Positions 1-12,005 of a stretch of 64,000 nt of DNA are shown here, in pieces. The DNA is taken from NCBI GenBank assembly GCA_022577435.1, contig JAKOON010000099.1, positions 414,501 to 478,500 on the forward strand, read 5' to 3'. A model generated the notes under the pieces. The model ran no database searches, had not been told where the DNA came from, and worked only from the letters and a program-made list of their open reading frames with translations. Within the stretch, counting starts at the first letter, position 1; the number at the start of each line of letters is the position of its first letter. The position numbers were made by a program, and so were the translations under genes. The stretch is from Embiotoca jacksoni (Eukaryota > Chordata > Actinopteri > Embiotocidae).

Positions 1-175
1 ATTATTTTCAGAACAACACTGATCAGATGTGAATTTATCTTCATGACGCCATAATAACGCGTTAAAAACATGCATTGATTTGTTTTGAATGAGTCTGATG
101 GAGTCGTGATGAAAACATCTGGCCCTCCAGCTGTCGTCCGTCCGCCCCGCGGTGCGTTCAGGGTCGCCAGCTCAC

Positions 176-691
176 CTGCATGGTCTGGATGAAGCCGGTG
201 AGGTTGAGCGCCGCCTCCCTGGTGTACGTGACGGCGGTGAAGTAGTTGAGGTTGGCGGCGCCCTTGTTCCAGTCCACCACGATGACGTTCATGTCCTGCT
301 GCTCGGCCAGCAGGTGCACGAGGTGGTCGATCCAGATCGGCGGCGCGCCGGTGGGCCGGTAGCCGTGGATGACGAAGGCGGTCGGGCGCGACAGGTCGAA
401 GAGCGGCTGGGAGGAGAGCCGGCGGTGGTTGACCTCGCGGCCGCAGTCCAGGTTGGAGCGCGTGTAGAGCAGCAGCCGCACGTACAGGCTCGTTCCCATG
501 AAGCAGTGCGACAGGTTCAGGTCGGTGAAGTTGTCGCAGGAGTCGGCGCCGCTGCTCTCCTCCTGACCTGCAGGGCAGACCGGGGCGAGGCCGTCGGAAG
601 GAGAGCCGGAGAAAATGACATCGAAGCTGCACTGCATGGAGGTGTTTCCATGGCAACGAGGAGCAGCATCAAAGTCACTCACGAACACACA

Positions 692-748
<57 letters not shown>

Positions 749-2504
749 TTAAACCCCAAACAGAGTCTCTCGGCCCGGATCAAACTGAACCAGACTTCTT
801 AGCTGGTTCAGAAACTAATTACAGGAAGTTGAGGCGGCGTGTCGTCACTCGTTAAACAACAGAAGAAGAAAATATAACCGGACAAGAAGTAAAAGGAGCC
901 GAAGTCGCGCTCAGGCAGCGAAGGAGGGAAAAATAAATCAAAAATCAGCTTGAAAATGCTCAAACTTAACTCGTCTTACAATATTACAATATTTTGGCAA
1001 AGAAATGAATCTGTTTGTCCGTTTTTTTTCTCCATTTAAACTTAAAAGTCGACGACATGCCGTCTGAACCAATCAGCATCCAGCACCGGGAGCTCCATCT
1101 GTCATGAAAAGTTCTCAGAATGACAAACTGAAATGAAACTGAAAAGCTTAGTTTGGACGTTCAGGTGTGAAAACAACCACAAAGTGAAAACAGGAAGTGG
1201 CTTTATGTTCCAGATGAAGTGGTTTTTTTGTTTGTTTGTTTTTGTTTGTTTGAGCGTTCCTCCTGTTTGTCTTTTTGCCTCCCGATTAACTAAATCTCCC
1301 GGCGGGCGAGCGCCACGTGTTTTCATCAGAACGTGGATCACCTCCCAAAGATGAGACGCGTTCAAGGAACCCACACGGGGACGTTCACGGTCAGCTGGTA
1401 CAAAATCACATTCACCTTAAAAAAAACGCTTCTTCACGTATGTAACTCTTGAGAGAAATGCTTCATCAGCCTTTGACCCAGTTCCTCTCTAAAAACTGTG
1501 CACAGGTCAGAGGTCAGAGGTCAGAGGTCATCAGTGTGAGTTAAAGGCCGCCTGTAAGCGGCGGCATTAGTTCTCCGTCTGGTTTGTCTGTAGTTTGGCC
1601 TCTTAAACAGTCGGGATCAGCGAGAGTCTCTTCAGCCTCTTTAAAGTGTCTTTAACCTGAAAACCAAAACATCCAGACGGCTGTGAACGCGTCACCACGG
1701 GAGGAAAACAAACCGCTCACTGGTCCTGCAATATATCCTGGAATTAAAAAAATCTCTCTTCCAGACATTAAAGTCAGGAGATTTGATCGTTTCCTGGAAC
1801 ATCATGGAGTTTATTTTATATTTGAGTTTCCATTTATCAAACTGTAATATCCTCCCTGCAGTATTTTTCTATCTGGTGTCACTCAACTTGTTTCCTGAGG
1901 GATTTTTTTTAATTATCTCGTCAACAAATCACTTCAGTCAACTTTTTCACTGCAGCTGCTAACGAAGGTAAAACATGCAGGAAAATCAACATTTCAGGAG
2001 CTTTGGATCAAAAACGGAAAGTTGGAGAGTTTGTAGATTCTCTTTGAGCATAAAGACTGAAAACCAAAGTGAAACCTGGTTTGAACCTTTGGTGAACTGA
2101 CAGTTTGATTATCCTCCAGTTCCTTCTAATGATCAATAATTAATCCATTTGATCAATCTGCCTGCAAGCAGACGTCTAAAAAGAGTCGTTGGAGTCACTA
2201 TATCTTTCGGCGTGGCGACTAATCCGAAGGTTTAACGCCATCTGACCACGTTGTCACTCGTCCAAATATGCCAGGCTTTAAAACTTCCTCCAAACACAGC
2301 GACTTTAGCGTTAGCTCGGTGTCCAGCTTCCCGTTGGCGCCCGCCGCCCTGCAATTAGCACACAGGAGCGCGACACTGCCCTCAATAGGATCAGGCTGCT
2401 ATAAAAAAACCTCCTCATCCCATCAACACAAGGAGGAGGAGGAGGAGGAGGAGGAGGAGGAGGAGGAGGAGGGGGGGCGGGGCTTCACTCTGGAAACGGT
2501 CCAA

Positions 2505-2568
<64 letters not shown>

Positions 2569-2713
2569 CAGTGAACTCTGAGTGAGAAATGACCTGCAGC
2601 TCGTTTCACTGCAGCAGAAGCAGATTTTTATTTTACTTTTTTAAAACTTCCCACCGCAGCAGATGGAGAGTTAACTTTAAATAATCTGTTCTCCCCACGC
2701 AATCACTAATCTG

Positions 2714-2761
<48 letters not shown>

Positions 2762-2957
2762 TCTGTTTCTGGGTGTTTGGACTAAAAGAACATTTTTTTT
2801 CATCTTTCAGCTCAAATATAAAAACTCAACAGGAAGCAAGTTTAAGTTTTCACGCTTGAACAGAAGTTCTATTTTTATGAATCTTTTGTGATTATTTTTT
2901 CGTACCTTTGCAGAGGACGAGGAGTCCCAGCAGAGACACCAGTCGGCCGGGAGGCAT
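176..2957 (-). CDS. liph: Lipase H-like (membrane-associated phosphatidic acid-selective phospholipase A1), first two coding exons; partial
   Basis: Exon 1 is 2957..2906: ATG then a hydrophobic signal peptide (MPPGRLVSLLGLLVLCK), ending at a GTACG donor in phase 1. Exon 2 is 567..176, after a CTGCAG acceptor and before a GTGAGC donor. The join makes a Gly codon and 148 codons in total. Exon 2 has the N-terminal pancreatic-lipase fold signatures HGYRPTGAPP (oxyanion-loop region) and DMNVIVVDWNKGA, which match LIPH/LIPI better than PLA1A. The nucleophile-elbow GHSLG, catalytic Asp/His and lid lie in later exons beyond the left edge. LIPH-type enzymes are secreted or surface-bound and make 2-acyl lysophosphatidic acid. 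LIPI is the alternative name. The family call is firm; the exact paralogue is inferred. Confidence 0.8.
692..746. repeat. (CA)n microsatellite in liph intron 1
   Basis: About 27 CA units lie some 125 bases upstream of liph exon 2 on the gene's strand. The Cys-Val runs translated here are repeat artefacts. Confidence 0.95.
768..2425. other. liph intron 1, no feature recognised
   Basis: This is single-copy-looking intronic DNA. It contains AGGTCAG repeated three times near 1,505-1,530 and short homopolymers. I see no exon, RNA gene or clear transposon. Confidence 0.5.
2426..2567. repeat. (GGA)n followed by (CA)n microsatellites
   Basis: A GGA triplet run (about 2,430-2,471) is followed, after a short unique spacer, by about 30 CA units (2,508-2,567). 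Both are in liph intron 1. Confidence 0.95.
2716..2758. repeat. (CA)n microsatellite
   Basis: About 21 CA units, 150 bases downstream of liph exon 1 on the gene's strand. Confidence 0.95.
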
Positions 2958-3469
2958 CCTTCCTCCGGAGACGCAGAAGGTGAAGAAGAACGTGGAGGGA
3001 GAAAGCAGCTCTGAGCGTTGAGAGGAGGAGGGAGCGACTGAACCCGGGAGGGATTTCTGTAGGAGGAGACACCAGGAGGAGGGAGGGGGGTGGGGGGGGT
3101 GTCCTGACTTACAGTGAGGATGAGAGCGAAGGGAGATCGGGACAGACGGATGTCAGTCAGGACGCTTGGCGACGAACGAGGTGAAGGACGAGAGTGAGAT
3201 AATAGATCAGAAATACTTTTAAATCGACTTTTCATCACAAAGTTTCAGGATGAACATTCAAGGAAATAATGTGGAGACGAAAAGAAAAGAAAGGATGAAG
3301 ACCTTTTAAATAATCAACTGTTGGACAACTCCTGTATTTTTAATTAGATGTGAGAACAAGTTAATCAGCTGTAGCTGCTATAAAAAGTTGAATCTGCTGC
3401 TGAACGTTGGAACCACGAGACTCGACCTAAAAGTTCAGTCTGTTCCCGTTGAACGCAGCGCAGCGATGC

Positions 3470-4155
3470 ACCCCGAGCAGCAGGAAGCAGCGACCTTCAT
3501 CAGGAAGTATTCAGAGTTCAACATCATCACTGAGTTCCTCACGATAACGTGACCGCTGGTACGAGAACATCAGTGACGTCACCATGGAAACCTGAAACTG
3601 GAGCAGAGAAACAGCAGATTTTTGGGGGAACAAAGTCTTCAACACGTCTGCTAACAGCCGAGTGTTCCTGAGCCCATGCAGTGATTTCCACTGATTCCTC
3701 TTCTCCGCTGTGAGCGGTCGTGTTGGAGAACCCTGTTGCCACGGCGCCACAGTTCAGGTGGTTCACAGTGAATGTTTTCCCCTCAGACGCCTCAGAAGGT
3801 TCCCAGTGGAACTCTGTGTTGACAGTCTGAATCTGGGGGACGAATTCACGGTGACACAAAGAAAACCCACCTGGTGTCTCCTGACCTGATGCCTTCTTCT
3901 TCAGTCTTGGACAGTGAAGCTCCGCCCCCTTCTTGAAACGTGAACATCTCTCAGAAACACCTCGCCTGGCTCGTCGCTTCACCGCCGGAGACTTTCTGAA
4001 ACATTTCAAGGGTCTCTATTGATGATTTACGTGTTATGTTTCAGGTCATGTTCACGTACCAGCGGTCACGTTAACGTCATCAGTGATGATGTTGATGAAG
4101 AGACGACACTCTGAATACTCCCTCATGAAGGTTGTTGCCTCCTGCTGCTCTGTGA
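3470..4155 (-). mobile_element. Degenerate mariner-type (DD34D) transposon relic inside a long inverted repeat
   Basis: On the minus strand, 4,010-3,720 reads as broken mariner transposase. It has the end of the helix-turn-helix region (Phe-Arg-Lys-Ser-Pro-Ala then Arg-Arg-Ala-Arg), PRLKKKASGQE, REFVPQIQTVN and a remnant of the HHDNAPAHS catalytic block (FSNTTAHS). The middle of the family's protein is missing, so it is non-autonomous. Outside it, 3,470-3,565 is the imperfect reverse complement of 4,056-4,155; both contain GTATTCAGAGT and AACGTGACCGCTGGTAC. Two related relics in this window lack the inverted repeat. Confidence 0.65.
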
Positions 4156-4395
4156 ACTTCACTGTGGATGTTTACAGGAAGATAAACAACCAAAAACAGC
4201 ATCAGAGTGCATTTAAACGTACTCAGTGCTGCACATACTAACAGCCAATATTTTCAAAGTGCAAACGTCACATTTCATGCAAAAAGTAGAGCTTGTTTTG
4301 CATCTAATCGTCACTAAAGAAGTTTTTTTTTTGTTTTGGATTCCACTACTGGAAGTCGGCTCTGAACCGTTCCTCGTGATTAATGATGTCAACGT

Positions 4396-4860
4396 ATGAT
4401 TGTGGGTAAATGTGTGCCATCGGAAGGTGGAGCCACACCAGCGATGGTTATTAATAGCTCTGCAGACTCTGACCACAGTGCACCCAGCACATCCTGCCCT
4501 GCACCCTCCGACTTCAACATCAACACATGTAATTTAACATGTACGCTGAGCTTCGGGCCTCGGCTGCAGCAGCAGACTCTCAGAGCACTTCAAAAGCAGC
4601 GAAACAGAGCCGAGGCTCACAGTAATGGAAGAGTGACGGCTAAAAACATGCAATCAATGGTGGAAACATACAACAGGAGTCTGGTTGGACTTTTTAAAGT
4701 GAGAGAGAGGAAGCAGCATGCAGAGACTCCTCTTCGAAATCTGGGTATCAAGAGCAAAACTGCAGGATGTGGTAAAATAACACGCAGTTCGTTCATAATT
4801 CTCGATCTTCCTTCATTACAGCCTCAAAAAAAGGATATATACAATGTACAATATCCCTAA
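4396..4860 (+). CDS. Unrecognised 154-codon open frame, doubtful
   Basis: It is open from ATG at 4,396 to TAA at 4,858-4,860. The product is hydrophilic and basic, with no signal peptide, membrane span or motif I recognise. No convincing splice sites join it to other exons. It lies between two transposon relics, so it is more likely chance or part of an unknown repeat than a gene. Confidence 0.12.
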   Translation: MIVGKCVPSEGGATPAMVINSSADSDHSAPSTSCPAPSDFNINTCNLTCTLSFGPRLQQQTLRALQKQRNRAEAHSNGRVTAKNMQSMVETYNRSLVGLFKVRERKQHAETPLRNLGIKSKTAGCGKITRSSFIILDLPSLQPQKKDIYNVQYP

Positions 4861-5084
4861 ATAGCAAAGCTCGGTCACACTGCAAACAAATCTTTGCCAA
4901 AATTCAAGAAAAAAACATATAATTTGAGGAGATAATGACGTATAACCAGTGAAATTATCTCTATATAGCTCGTTAATTTTACTTAGCAGGAAACAATTGA
5001 AGTTGGTTCCAGTGTAGAAAGAAATGGACTTTAATAAGTGTTCAAAAGTTTGAAATAAGTGGAAAATATAATTCAAACTGATGT

Positions 5085-5290
5085 GATGTGAAAAATATGT
5101 CCGCGGCAGAAGTGTCTTCGGCTGCAATACCTCCGAGTGCCACTAGAGGTCGGCTCCAAAAAGCCTCCGGCTCCATAGACTCCCATTCAACTTCTCTCAT
5201 CAAATCCAAAGTGAATAAAATGTGTCCATCAGTTATCTCGGTGTTGTTAGCTAAAGTCACTCCTTCTTATTAGTTTTCTGGAGGTCCAGC
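5085..5290 (+). repeat. Interspersed repeat family R1, copy 1
   Basis: It shares the blocks GTGCCACTAG, GGCTCCATAGACTCCCATT and CACTCCTTCTTATTAG with copies near 16.2, 27.9, 43.5, 45.2, 58.0, 59.6 and 63.4 kb. There is no coding capacity and the class is unknown. R1 is a label used only in this annotation. Confidence 0.8.
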
Positions 5291-5755
5291 ACTTTAAAAA
5301 TGAACCGGAAACTTGTTTGAGTTTCTAAAGTACGCACTGCATCAATATAAAAAAAAAGAAAAAAATCGGAAACCACGTCCATCTGGACTGTTCGACAAAG
5401 ACACGGTTTGTTGGAGGTTTTCCTGACTGGGACGTTAGAAACAGTGCACGTGTCTAAATGTCCGTAGGACCTGCGTGTTTGTGTTTCGGGGGTCTCTGCA
5501 GGCCGAGGTCCACCTGTGATTGGCTCGGTGAGCGGCCAGGTAAAAAGGTCACGATGTTCTGATCAGTTAAAGAGCTTATGTTTGGAGGCCACGCCCTCTC
5601 ATCGGCCATCTGGCTCAACAAATATAAGGAGTGAATCGGGTGAAAGAGATCATGAAGTCAGTGATGTGTGGTCAGCTTTCAGCGGTTAATTCACCAGGAA
5701 GCAGCGAAACCACCATCATTTTTTGTTGAGCTCCCAGAGGTATAACTATGTGACC

Positions 5756-6112
5756 TGACGCACCTTCTTCGGTCTTGGACGGTGAAGCTCCGCCCCCTTC
5801 TTGAAACGTGAACATCACTCAGAAATACGTCGCCCGGCTCGTCGCGTCATCGCCGTAGACTTTCTGAAACATTTCAAGGGTCTCTGTTGATGATTTACAG
5901 AGTTTGACCCCAAAATCTGATGTTATCTCGTGGAAATCACTGCATGGGCTCAGGAACACTCGGCTGTAAGCGAGTGTTTTGAAGATTTTCTGTTCTCTGC
6001 TCTGATCCGAAGAAGGAAGTGAGTTGATGTGGTTATGAAGAGGCAGACGCTCGCTTGGCTCGAACTTTTCCCCAGAAGTCTGATGATCTAGTCCACGTGT
6101 AAGAAAACGCAA
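5756..6112 (-). mobile_element. Mariner-type transposon relic (helix-turn-helix part)
   Basis: On the minus strand it encodes VKLCKSSTETLEMFQKVYGD followed by DATSRA. This is the DNA-binding helix-turn-helix start of DD34D mariner transposases (the GVQW3-like domain). The frame then stops and continues as FQEGAELHRPRPKK in another phase. The catalytic domain is absent. Confidence 0.65.
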
Positions 6113-6745
6113 AAGTGGATTAATTCTAATAAAGTTACATAAGTTAATTTAGGTAACACATTTAACATGTCCAGAGTACGCATGGTAACTTACTTGACAT
6201 GTGTGACTTATCAACCCACATCTTCACCAAATTTACTCAGTAATCTGAGCTCCTAAACCAGCTGACTCCTCGCCAAAGGACACTTTATCTCACGGAGGCC
6301 AGCGAGCTTCGGCAGAGCGACCGGACCGGGTCCTGAGAACCGGGTCGGGTTGGAAACAAACACACGGCCAAGAAAATATAGAAATTTATCATGTTTTATA
6401 AAAGGAAGGCAGGAAAAAAAAATATAAAAAAGAATTTGACATTTTGGATAAAATACAGCAAATAGTTATAAACCAGGAAATAAAAAAAATAAAAACACCC
6501 AGCATTGAGGAACTGGAAACATTTGTTATATTAAAAAAATTAAAAAAAAATTCCCCTCGGGGATTAATTAATAATAATAAAGTAAATACCTACCTACCAT
6601 ATAATCGCTAAGATCTCTGAGTCTTTTAAAAGATGTTACTGCGCCACCTGCTGGTTCTTTAAAACTTTCTACAAATTCAGCTCAAAGGGAACTGAAAACA
6701 CTCCTGTTCACCTTTTAACACTGAAGACGGCAGCAGAGGTGTTCA

Positions 6746-6748
<3 letters not shown>

Positions 6749-6803
<55 letters not shown>

Positions 6804-6964
6804 GTGTGTGTGTGATTTGATTTTTTAATTTTTTTATACACTTTATTAATCCCCGAGGGGAAATTTCTTCACTACAGCAGGGGGGGCTATCAGGGGGGAG
6901 ATGCTGCAGCAGGCTGCCACTAGCGCGGCGCCAGGTAACCTGACCTGAGGTGTGTGTGTGTGTG

Positions 6965-7021
<57 letters not shown>
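6749..7021. repeat. Two (TG)n microsatellites flanking the retroelement tail
   Basis: TG runs lie at 6,749-6,814 and 6,949-7,021, with a few CG interruptions. Confidence 0.95.
6830..6945. repeat. Non-LTR retroelement 3' tail-like repeat
   Basis: It contains CACTTTATTAATCCCCGAGG, a teleost repeat tail. An inverted partial copy (CCCCTCGGGGATTAAT) sits at about 6,553-6,568. Neither has a coding part. Confidence 0.4.
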
Positions 7022-7251
7022 ACCAGTTAACCCGCTGTGATTAAATGAAACAGATGGCAGCAGCTCAGACGCACCAGAGAAAGAGAGAAAACACACAAGT
7101 CTAATAAAAACTGACAGGAAGCACCTGACGGGGGACATTGTGGTTATATATCTATCTGTATATAGATTTAGATCTAAATCTGTGTTGTGTGCATTGGACC
7201 CCTGGTAGTACTTTTTTCTTTCGATTAAATGTTCTCTGATATTTCAGCTCG

Positions 7252-7252
7252 G

Positions 7253-7327
<75 letters not shown>
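7252..7327. repeat. (TC)n then (AC)n microsatellite upstream of the sh2d1b-like gene
   Basis: About 33 TC units are followed by a short ACACACAC, roughly 240 bases before the sh2d1b-like ATG. The tract is therefore in or near its promoter/5' UTR. Long polypurine-polypyrimidine tracts can form triplex DNA; no role is shown here. Confidence 0.9.
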
Positions 7328-7328
<1 letters not shown>

Positions 7329-7564
7329 TTCCGGTCGTGGCGCCTCTGGTTTTGTTTTCTGTGTTGTAAAGCGCGTCTGTGCGCACTGAGCACTGACCCG
7401 TCTGCCGCTCCGCCACCGCTCCATTCCCGCTGATCCTCTCCAACGGAGCCGCTCCGGGTTTTCATTGGTTGTTTCCCCCCCGTGGAGATGAACCGGTTTT
7501 GAAGGAAGCTCGAGAAGCAGCGTGAGACGTGCCTGTGGATGTGCGTCGTTGTGCCGTCGTCGCC

Positions 7565-8403
7565 ATGGCAGCAGCTCTGCCGATGTGCTACCACGGCGCC
7601 CTCACCAAGAAGGAGTGCGAGGATCTGCTGGGGAAGAAGAACAAGGACGGAGCGTACCTGATCCGAGACAGCGAGACCATCCAGGGGGCCATGTGTCTCT
7701 GCGTGTAGTGAGTACTCCTCTAACACTGGATCAGTCCTAATATTGGTCTGTTTTAAACTAGAGTATTGATCTCCCTTACTAGTTTTATTATATTAGGTGA
7801 AGCAGGAAAAAGAGAATTACAATAATGCAGTAATAAAACGCATAAGTGAGTAATTCAGCATCTTTTTTTTTTAATTTAAAAAGAAGCTTCAATAATCTTT
7901 GTTAAAATGAGGATTAAAATCACTCCCAGTTCTTCTCCGCTGCTTTTGGGTCCCATCAAAAGGTTTCATCTCCTCATGACCAAAAACACTTCCTCTTCCA
8001 GTTTCATGTATGAACCCAGTTCTGCAAAGTCCAGTAAAATGTATTCATTTATTTAAAATAAAACAAATAGACTTGATCAATAAAAACAATTTAAAAAATC
8101 AGAAGCAAGATTAAACTAACAAGAAGCACGCAGAAGTGTGAAAGAAGCAAATAAAAACTGCTCCAAAAAAGTGGTAAAGCTGCTAAAAGTCAAAGTGTTC
8201 TTATAAATGTTTTAAGAAGTGTTGTCAGAAGTATTTTTCCAGGTGTTTTTAAGCTCTCGTAAAAGAGGACGATGAGATGATGTGAAGATTACAAACATGT
8301 CGTCTATCAACAACATGCATCTTGTTTGTCTTTGCAGTAAACAGATGGTGGTGTATACTTACAGACTGCTTCAGACATACACCGGCAGCTACTCGCTCCA
8401 AGT

Positions 8404-8457
<54 letters not shown>

Positions 8458-9438
8458 CTCGGCAGCAACAGAATATAACTAGAATAATATGATAGTTATT
8501 AATACGGCTCCTCTGATGATGCCTCAGATGTTTCCGGTTGAAGCGGTCTGAGTGTCTTTAAAGGAACATTTCACCCCACAAACATGGAAACTCACCCGTT
8601 CATGACAGAGGAAACTCTTCTGACGTCACAAACACCGGAGGGTTGATTCATGCTCATTGGTTTTTTCCATCCCACTCAAACTGCGAATTGTTGATTAAAT
8701 CAGCACTGATATTTGAGTCACTGTTCATGCGTCTTACGGGCTGCTGGAGGCTTGAATTCACATCTATATTTGTCTTTTTGATTAGTTTGTTTCCCCTTTT
8801 TTTCTGTTCTCCTTTTTCTCCTCCTACATGAAGCTTTTTTTTCTTTTTTTTCTTTACTTCACCTGTCTTAATCATTTATTTCGTTGATATTTAACAGACA
8901 AAACAGAGAACTGATTAACTTAGAAAACAATCCGCACCCCCACTGACAATGGAAAATAAAGTTCGTGCATTATAAATGCCAGATTAACTGATATCCGTCC
9001 TGGAACCACTGATTCACATTCAGTTTCTCCTGCAAAACAAAATGTACTTTCAATTATACTCCTTGTTATTTACCATCTGCTGTTATTTCGTCAGACGACC
9101 GGAAGTGTGCAGGAGTCCTTTTTTAAGACTTTGGACGATCTGATCCTTCATTTTAAGAAGAAGAACCAGGGTCTGGCCATACACCTGCGCCACTCCGTCA
9201 AAAGGAAGACGGACTTGTTGATTCGTCCCAAAAAAAACGGCTCCACAGCCGTCACGCCGCGAGCCGATGCCTCTGCCTGACGAAGACTGCGACTACGAGA
9301 GTACGTCATGAGTCTTTTCTGTCCTCTTCTCACAGCTTCTTATTTGATTTCTTTTTCTGTATTTCACTTTTTCTGTTTTTTCCTCCAGACACTGCGGCTT
9401 CCTCCGACTACGTCGAAGTCCTCCCTGAACAAGTCTGA
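7565..9438 (+). CDS. sh2d1b: SH2D1-family SH2 adaptor closest to EAT-2 (SH2D1B); frame broken by one base in exon 3
   Basis: Exons are 7565-7707, 8338-8401, 9095-9300 and 9389-9438, with GT-AG introns. A single SH2 domain fills most of the protein: YHGALTKKECEDLL, the phosphotyrosine-binding Arg in LIRDSE, then MCLCV and YTYRLLQTYTGSYSLQ. These adaptors bind tyrosine motifs in SLAM-family receptors of lymphocytes and NK cells. The C-terminal SSDYVEVLP matches the phosphorylated tail tyrosine motif of EAT-2 (SDYVDVLP) and is absent from SAP/SH2D1A. An A8 run at 9,230-9,237 puts exon 3 out of frame, with a stop at TGA 9,278-9,280. With seven A's, exons 3 and 4 would join and end at TGA 9,436 (153 codons). 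Sequencing error and true pseudogenisation cannot be separated here. Confidence 0.8.
8405..8455. repeat. (CA)n microsatellite at the sh2d1b exon 2 donor
   Basis: It starts 3-4 bases after the GTAAAC donor of exon 2. Confidence 0.95.
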
Positions 9439-11990
9439 TGTTTGAAACACAAAGAGACAAAAACAAGAGGACGATGCGTTCAGTGACCGGATCTGATTCA
9501 GGATAACTGGACCTATACAGCACTTTTCAAAACAAAGTCACAAAGTGCGTTGTGTCATAGATTCAGGATTAAAACATAATGGAGTAAAATTCTGGACAAT
9601 AAATAAAGGACAATCAATTTTATTTATGTAACGCCAAAAGTTATTTCAAGGCACTTAACATAGAAAAGTCCTTCCAAGAAGAAACCTGACAGTTGAACAA
9701 TTCCCACGAGATGACAGGTGAAAGAAAGAAACTTAAACAACTGGAAGGAAAAACTCCCTTTTAAGAGAAAGAAACCGTGCTTTGTGATTAAATGAGCGTT
9801 TATATGAATACAAATCTGATTAAAACGGTGTCACAGCGATAAATGAGGATTTAAGTCGGATTTGATTGTTTCTGATCCGTTACTTGAAATGGGTCTTTCT
9901 CTGGTCTCTGCTGTTCTTCTTCTTCTTTTTTTTTTGGCCAACTAGAAGTGGAGTGAAAAGTGTTTAAGTCATGCTTGAGAGCACAATGTGAAATTTTGTG
10001 GTTGTGATTCTGTGAATTTATCAAACATGGTGATCAAGTTTGTGGAAACAACTCTTTGTCTACTGGTCACTCAGACAGATGTCTTGTCACTGCAGCAGAT
10101 GCATCAATATCTAGGTATCGTAAAAATGAGGAAACTGCTGCTGCTGCTTGTTGTTACTTGAAATGGGTCTTTCTCTGATCTCTGCTGTTCTTCTGTCAGA
10201 ACAGAAACGTTTCTTATGTCCTTCACACAAGACGATGGCTCTCAGGTACAAAGCTTTCATGTGAAAAAAAAAAAAAAAAAAAAAAAGATCACCTAGTTTT
10301 CACGAGGCAATGAACTCTCTTGACCTCTTCCTAAATTTCTGTAAAATATTTTGTAGATATTAACCTGTTTTAATTCCTTACCGGTTCTCCTTTTACTATT
10401 AAATGCAATTAAAGGTTCAGTCTTGTCTGATGAAAATAAGATTTGAGTAGCTTTATTTTTTTGTAGTTCATGCAGACCAAACATTTAAAAGAAGTTGTGT
10501 CGATCAGCCCACTAGCTGTTTTCTAAACCACACATCCTGTGTCTGTTTTCACACCCCATCTTAACATGCAAACTGCTCACATGCACCTAATATCAGTTGG
10601 CACATAAAGAAAATAGTTTAAGATAATAAAATTGTGGAACGCCAGATTTCATAGTCGAAAAGTCTGGTTTGGTCTTTGTTACACTTTGTTGATGATGCTC
10701 ATGCTGTTATCGGCTAATATCACCTGCAGAAGCAGCTGTTGACATTTGTTGACCCAATTTTTTCCCCTCTGATTTATCTGAAATTCAAAATGCCAAAAGC
10801 ATCATAAAATAAATGACAAGAAATTGCAGCACCGTATGTGCTGATATGTTTGACTTCAACATGTCTAAACTTTATCATCCTCTTTTAATGAAATGCTATT
10901 TTTAAAAGCTCTATTTTACCCAATTGTGTGATAAAACAATGTATACCAAGTATATACTTCCAATACAGAACAAGAACATAACGTCTAATACGATCCGTAC
11001 AAGTACACAACAGCCCTACATGTTTTGTTTGAATGTTAATTCTTCACCACCAACCACAGTTTATCACAACAGGACAGCCTGTGGTAGTGTTTGACTGCTG
11101 AATGTTTAAACTGTTGGTGAGCCAAATAAAGTAGGAGAAAATAAAAACATTTTAAAAGAGTTTACAATTAACAATTCGAAAAAACATAATAAAGACACAC
11201 AACTTTCCCAATCAGAGAAAAAATAAATATCAAAAACTTGCTTGGCATTTAATTGCATATATTTAATTTAATGTATATATTCTTATATCTTATTAGTTTA
11301 TTTTTTATTGAATTTTATTCTATTATGTCTTATTTTTATTTTATTCCTTTATTTAATTTGATTTGAATTTAATTTAATTTAATTTTTTTAAATTAAGCTC
11401 CAGCCGCTGGCTCTTGCCGCGCCCCCTCACGTTACGTCTTTCTCCGTGATCTCGCCCTAAGACACGTAATAGGGGTGCTGTGATTTTAATTACCTTCAAA
11501 TTATTAAGAAAATACTAAATTAAAGTGTTACTAGTGGTAAATTAAAACTTTACACATTATTATTAATTAAAATCTTTTGTTTTATTTACACATTGATCAG
11601 TATTCGCTTTTAATGTAGCTTGAATCCGTCCGGTCCCCCCCTTCTCTCCGACGTGGTCCGTTCCTCTCCTGTTCGAAGCTGGAAGCGGGAGGAAGTTGCT
11701 GCCGGTTTGTTGTTGATGTTTCTCGGAGAAATAAAACCCGCGTCAGGTAGTCTGAAACAAACAAACACACAAATATGGCATGTTACGCATTTGTTTGAAA
11801 TACACGAGCTGCAGTTAATATTTGAAGCCGCTTTTTTTCTTTTCTTTGGATGAGTTTTATTTCTGTCGTGTCGTGATGAGCGTCGTTAGCCGGAGCTAGC
11901 ACCGCCGAGGTTCCAACATGGACGCCGGCTGAAGGCTGACATCGGTGGAGGGCGGTGTTGTTCTCCCCTCGTACAGCCTGACAAGGTGTA
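9439..11990. other. Intergenic, no gene seen
   Basis: It is AT-rich, mostly at 11,230-11,400. It holds a teleost repeat (9,575-9,830), a 44-base direct repeat pair (9,879-9,924 and 10,153-10,198) and an A22 run (10,265-10,286). A GC-richer stretch at about 11,620-11,990 probably holds the cip2a promoter and a non-coding first exon: a possible donor at about 11,745 pairs with the acceptor just before the ATG. That UTR exon is inference. Confidence 0.45.
9575..9830. repeat. Common teleost interspersed repeat
   Basis: It contains CAATTTTATTTATGTAACGCC and TTATTTCAAGGCACTTAACA, a motif pair I know from many fish introns. It has no coding capacity and its class is uncertain. Confidence 0.5.
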
Positions 11991-12005
11991 GTTTTGTTCC
12001 GCAGG

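Noticed and set aside
158..742. Single 194-codon frame on the minus strand starting with Cys-Val repeats
   Set aside because: Only 567..176 is coding (liph exon 2). The Cys-Val part is the (CA)n tract in the intron.
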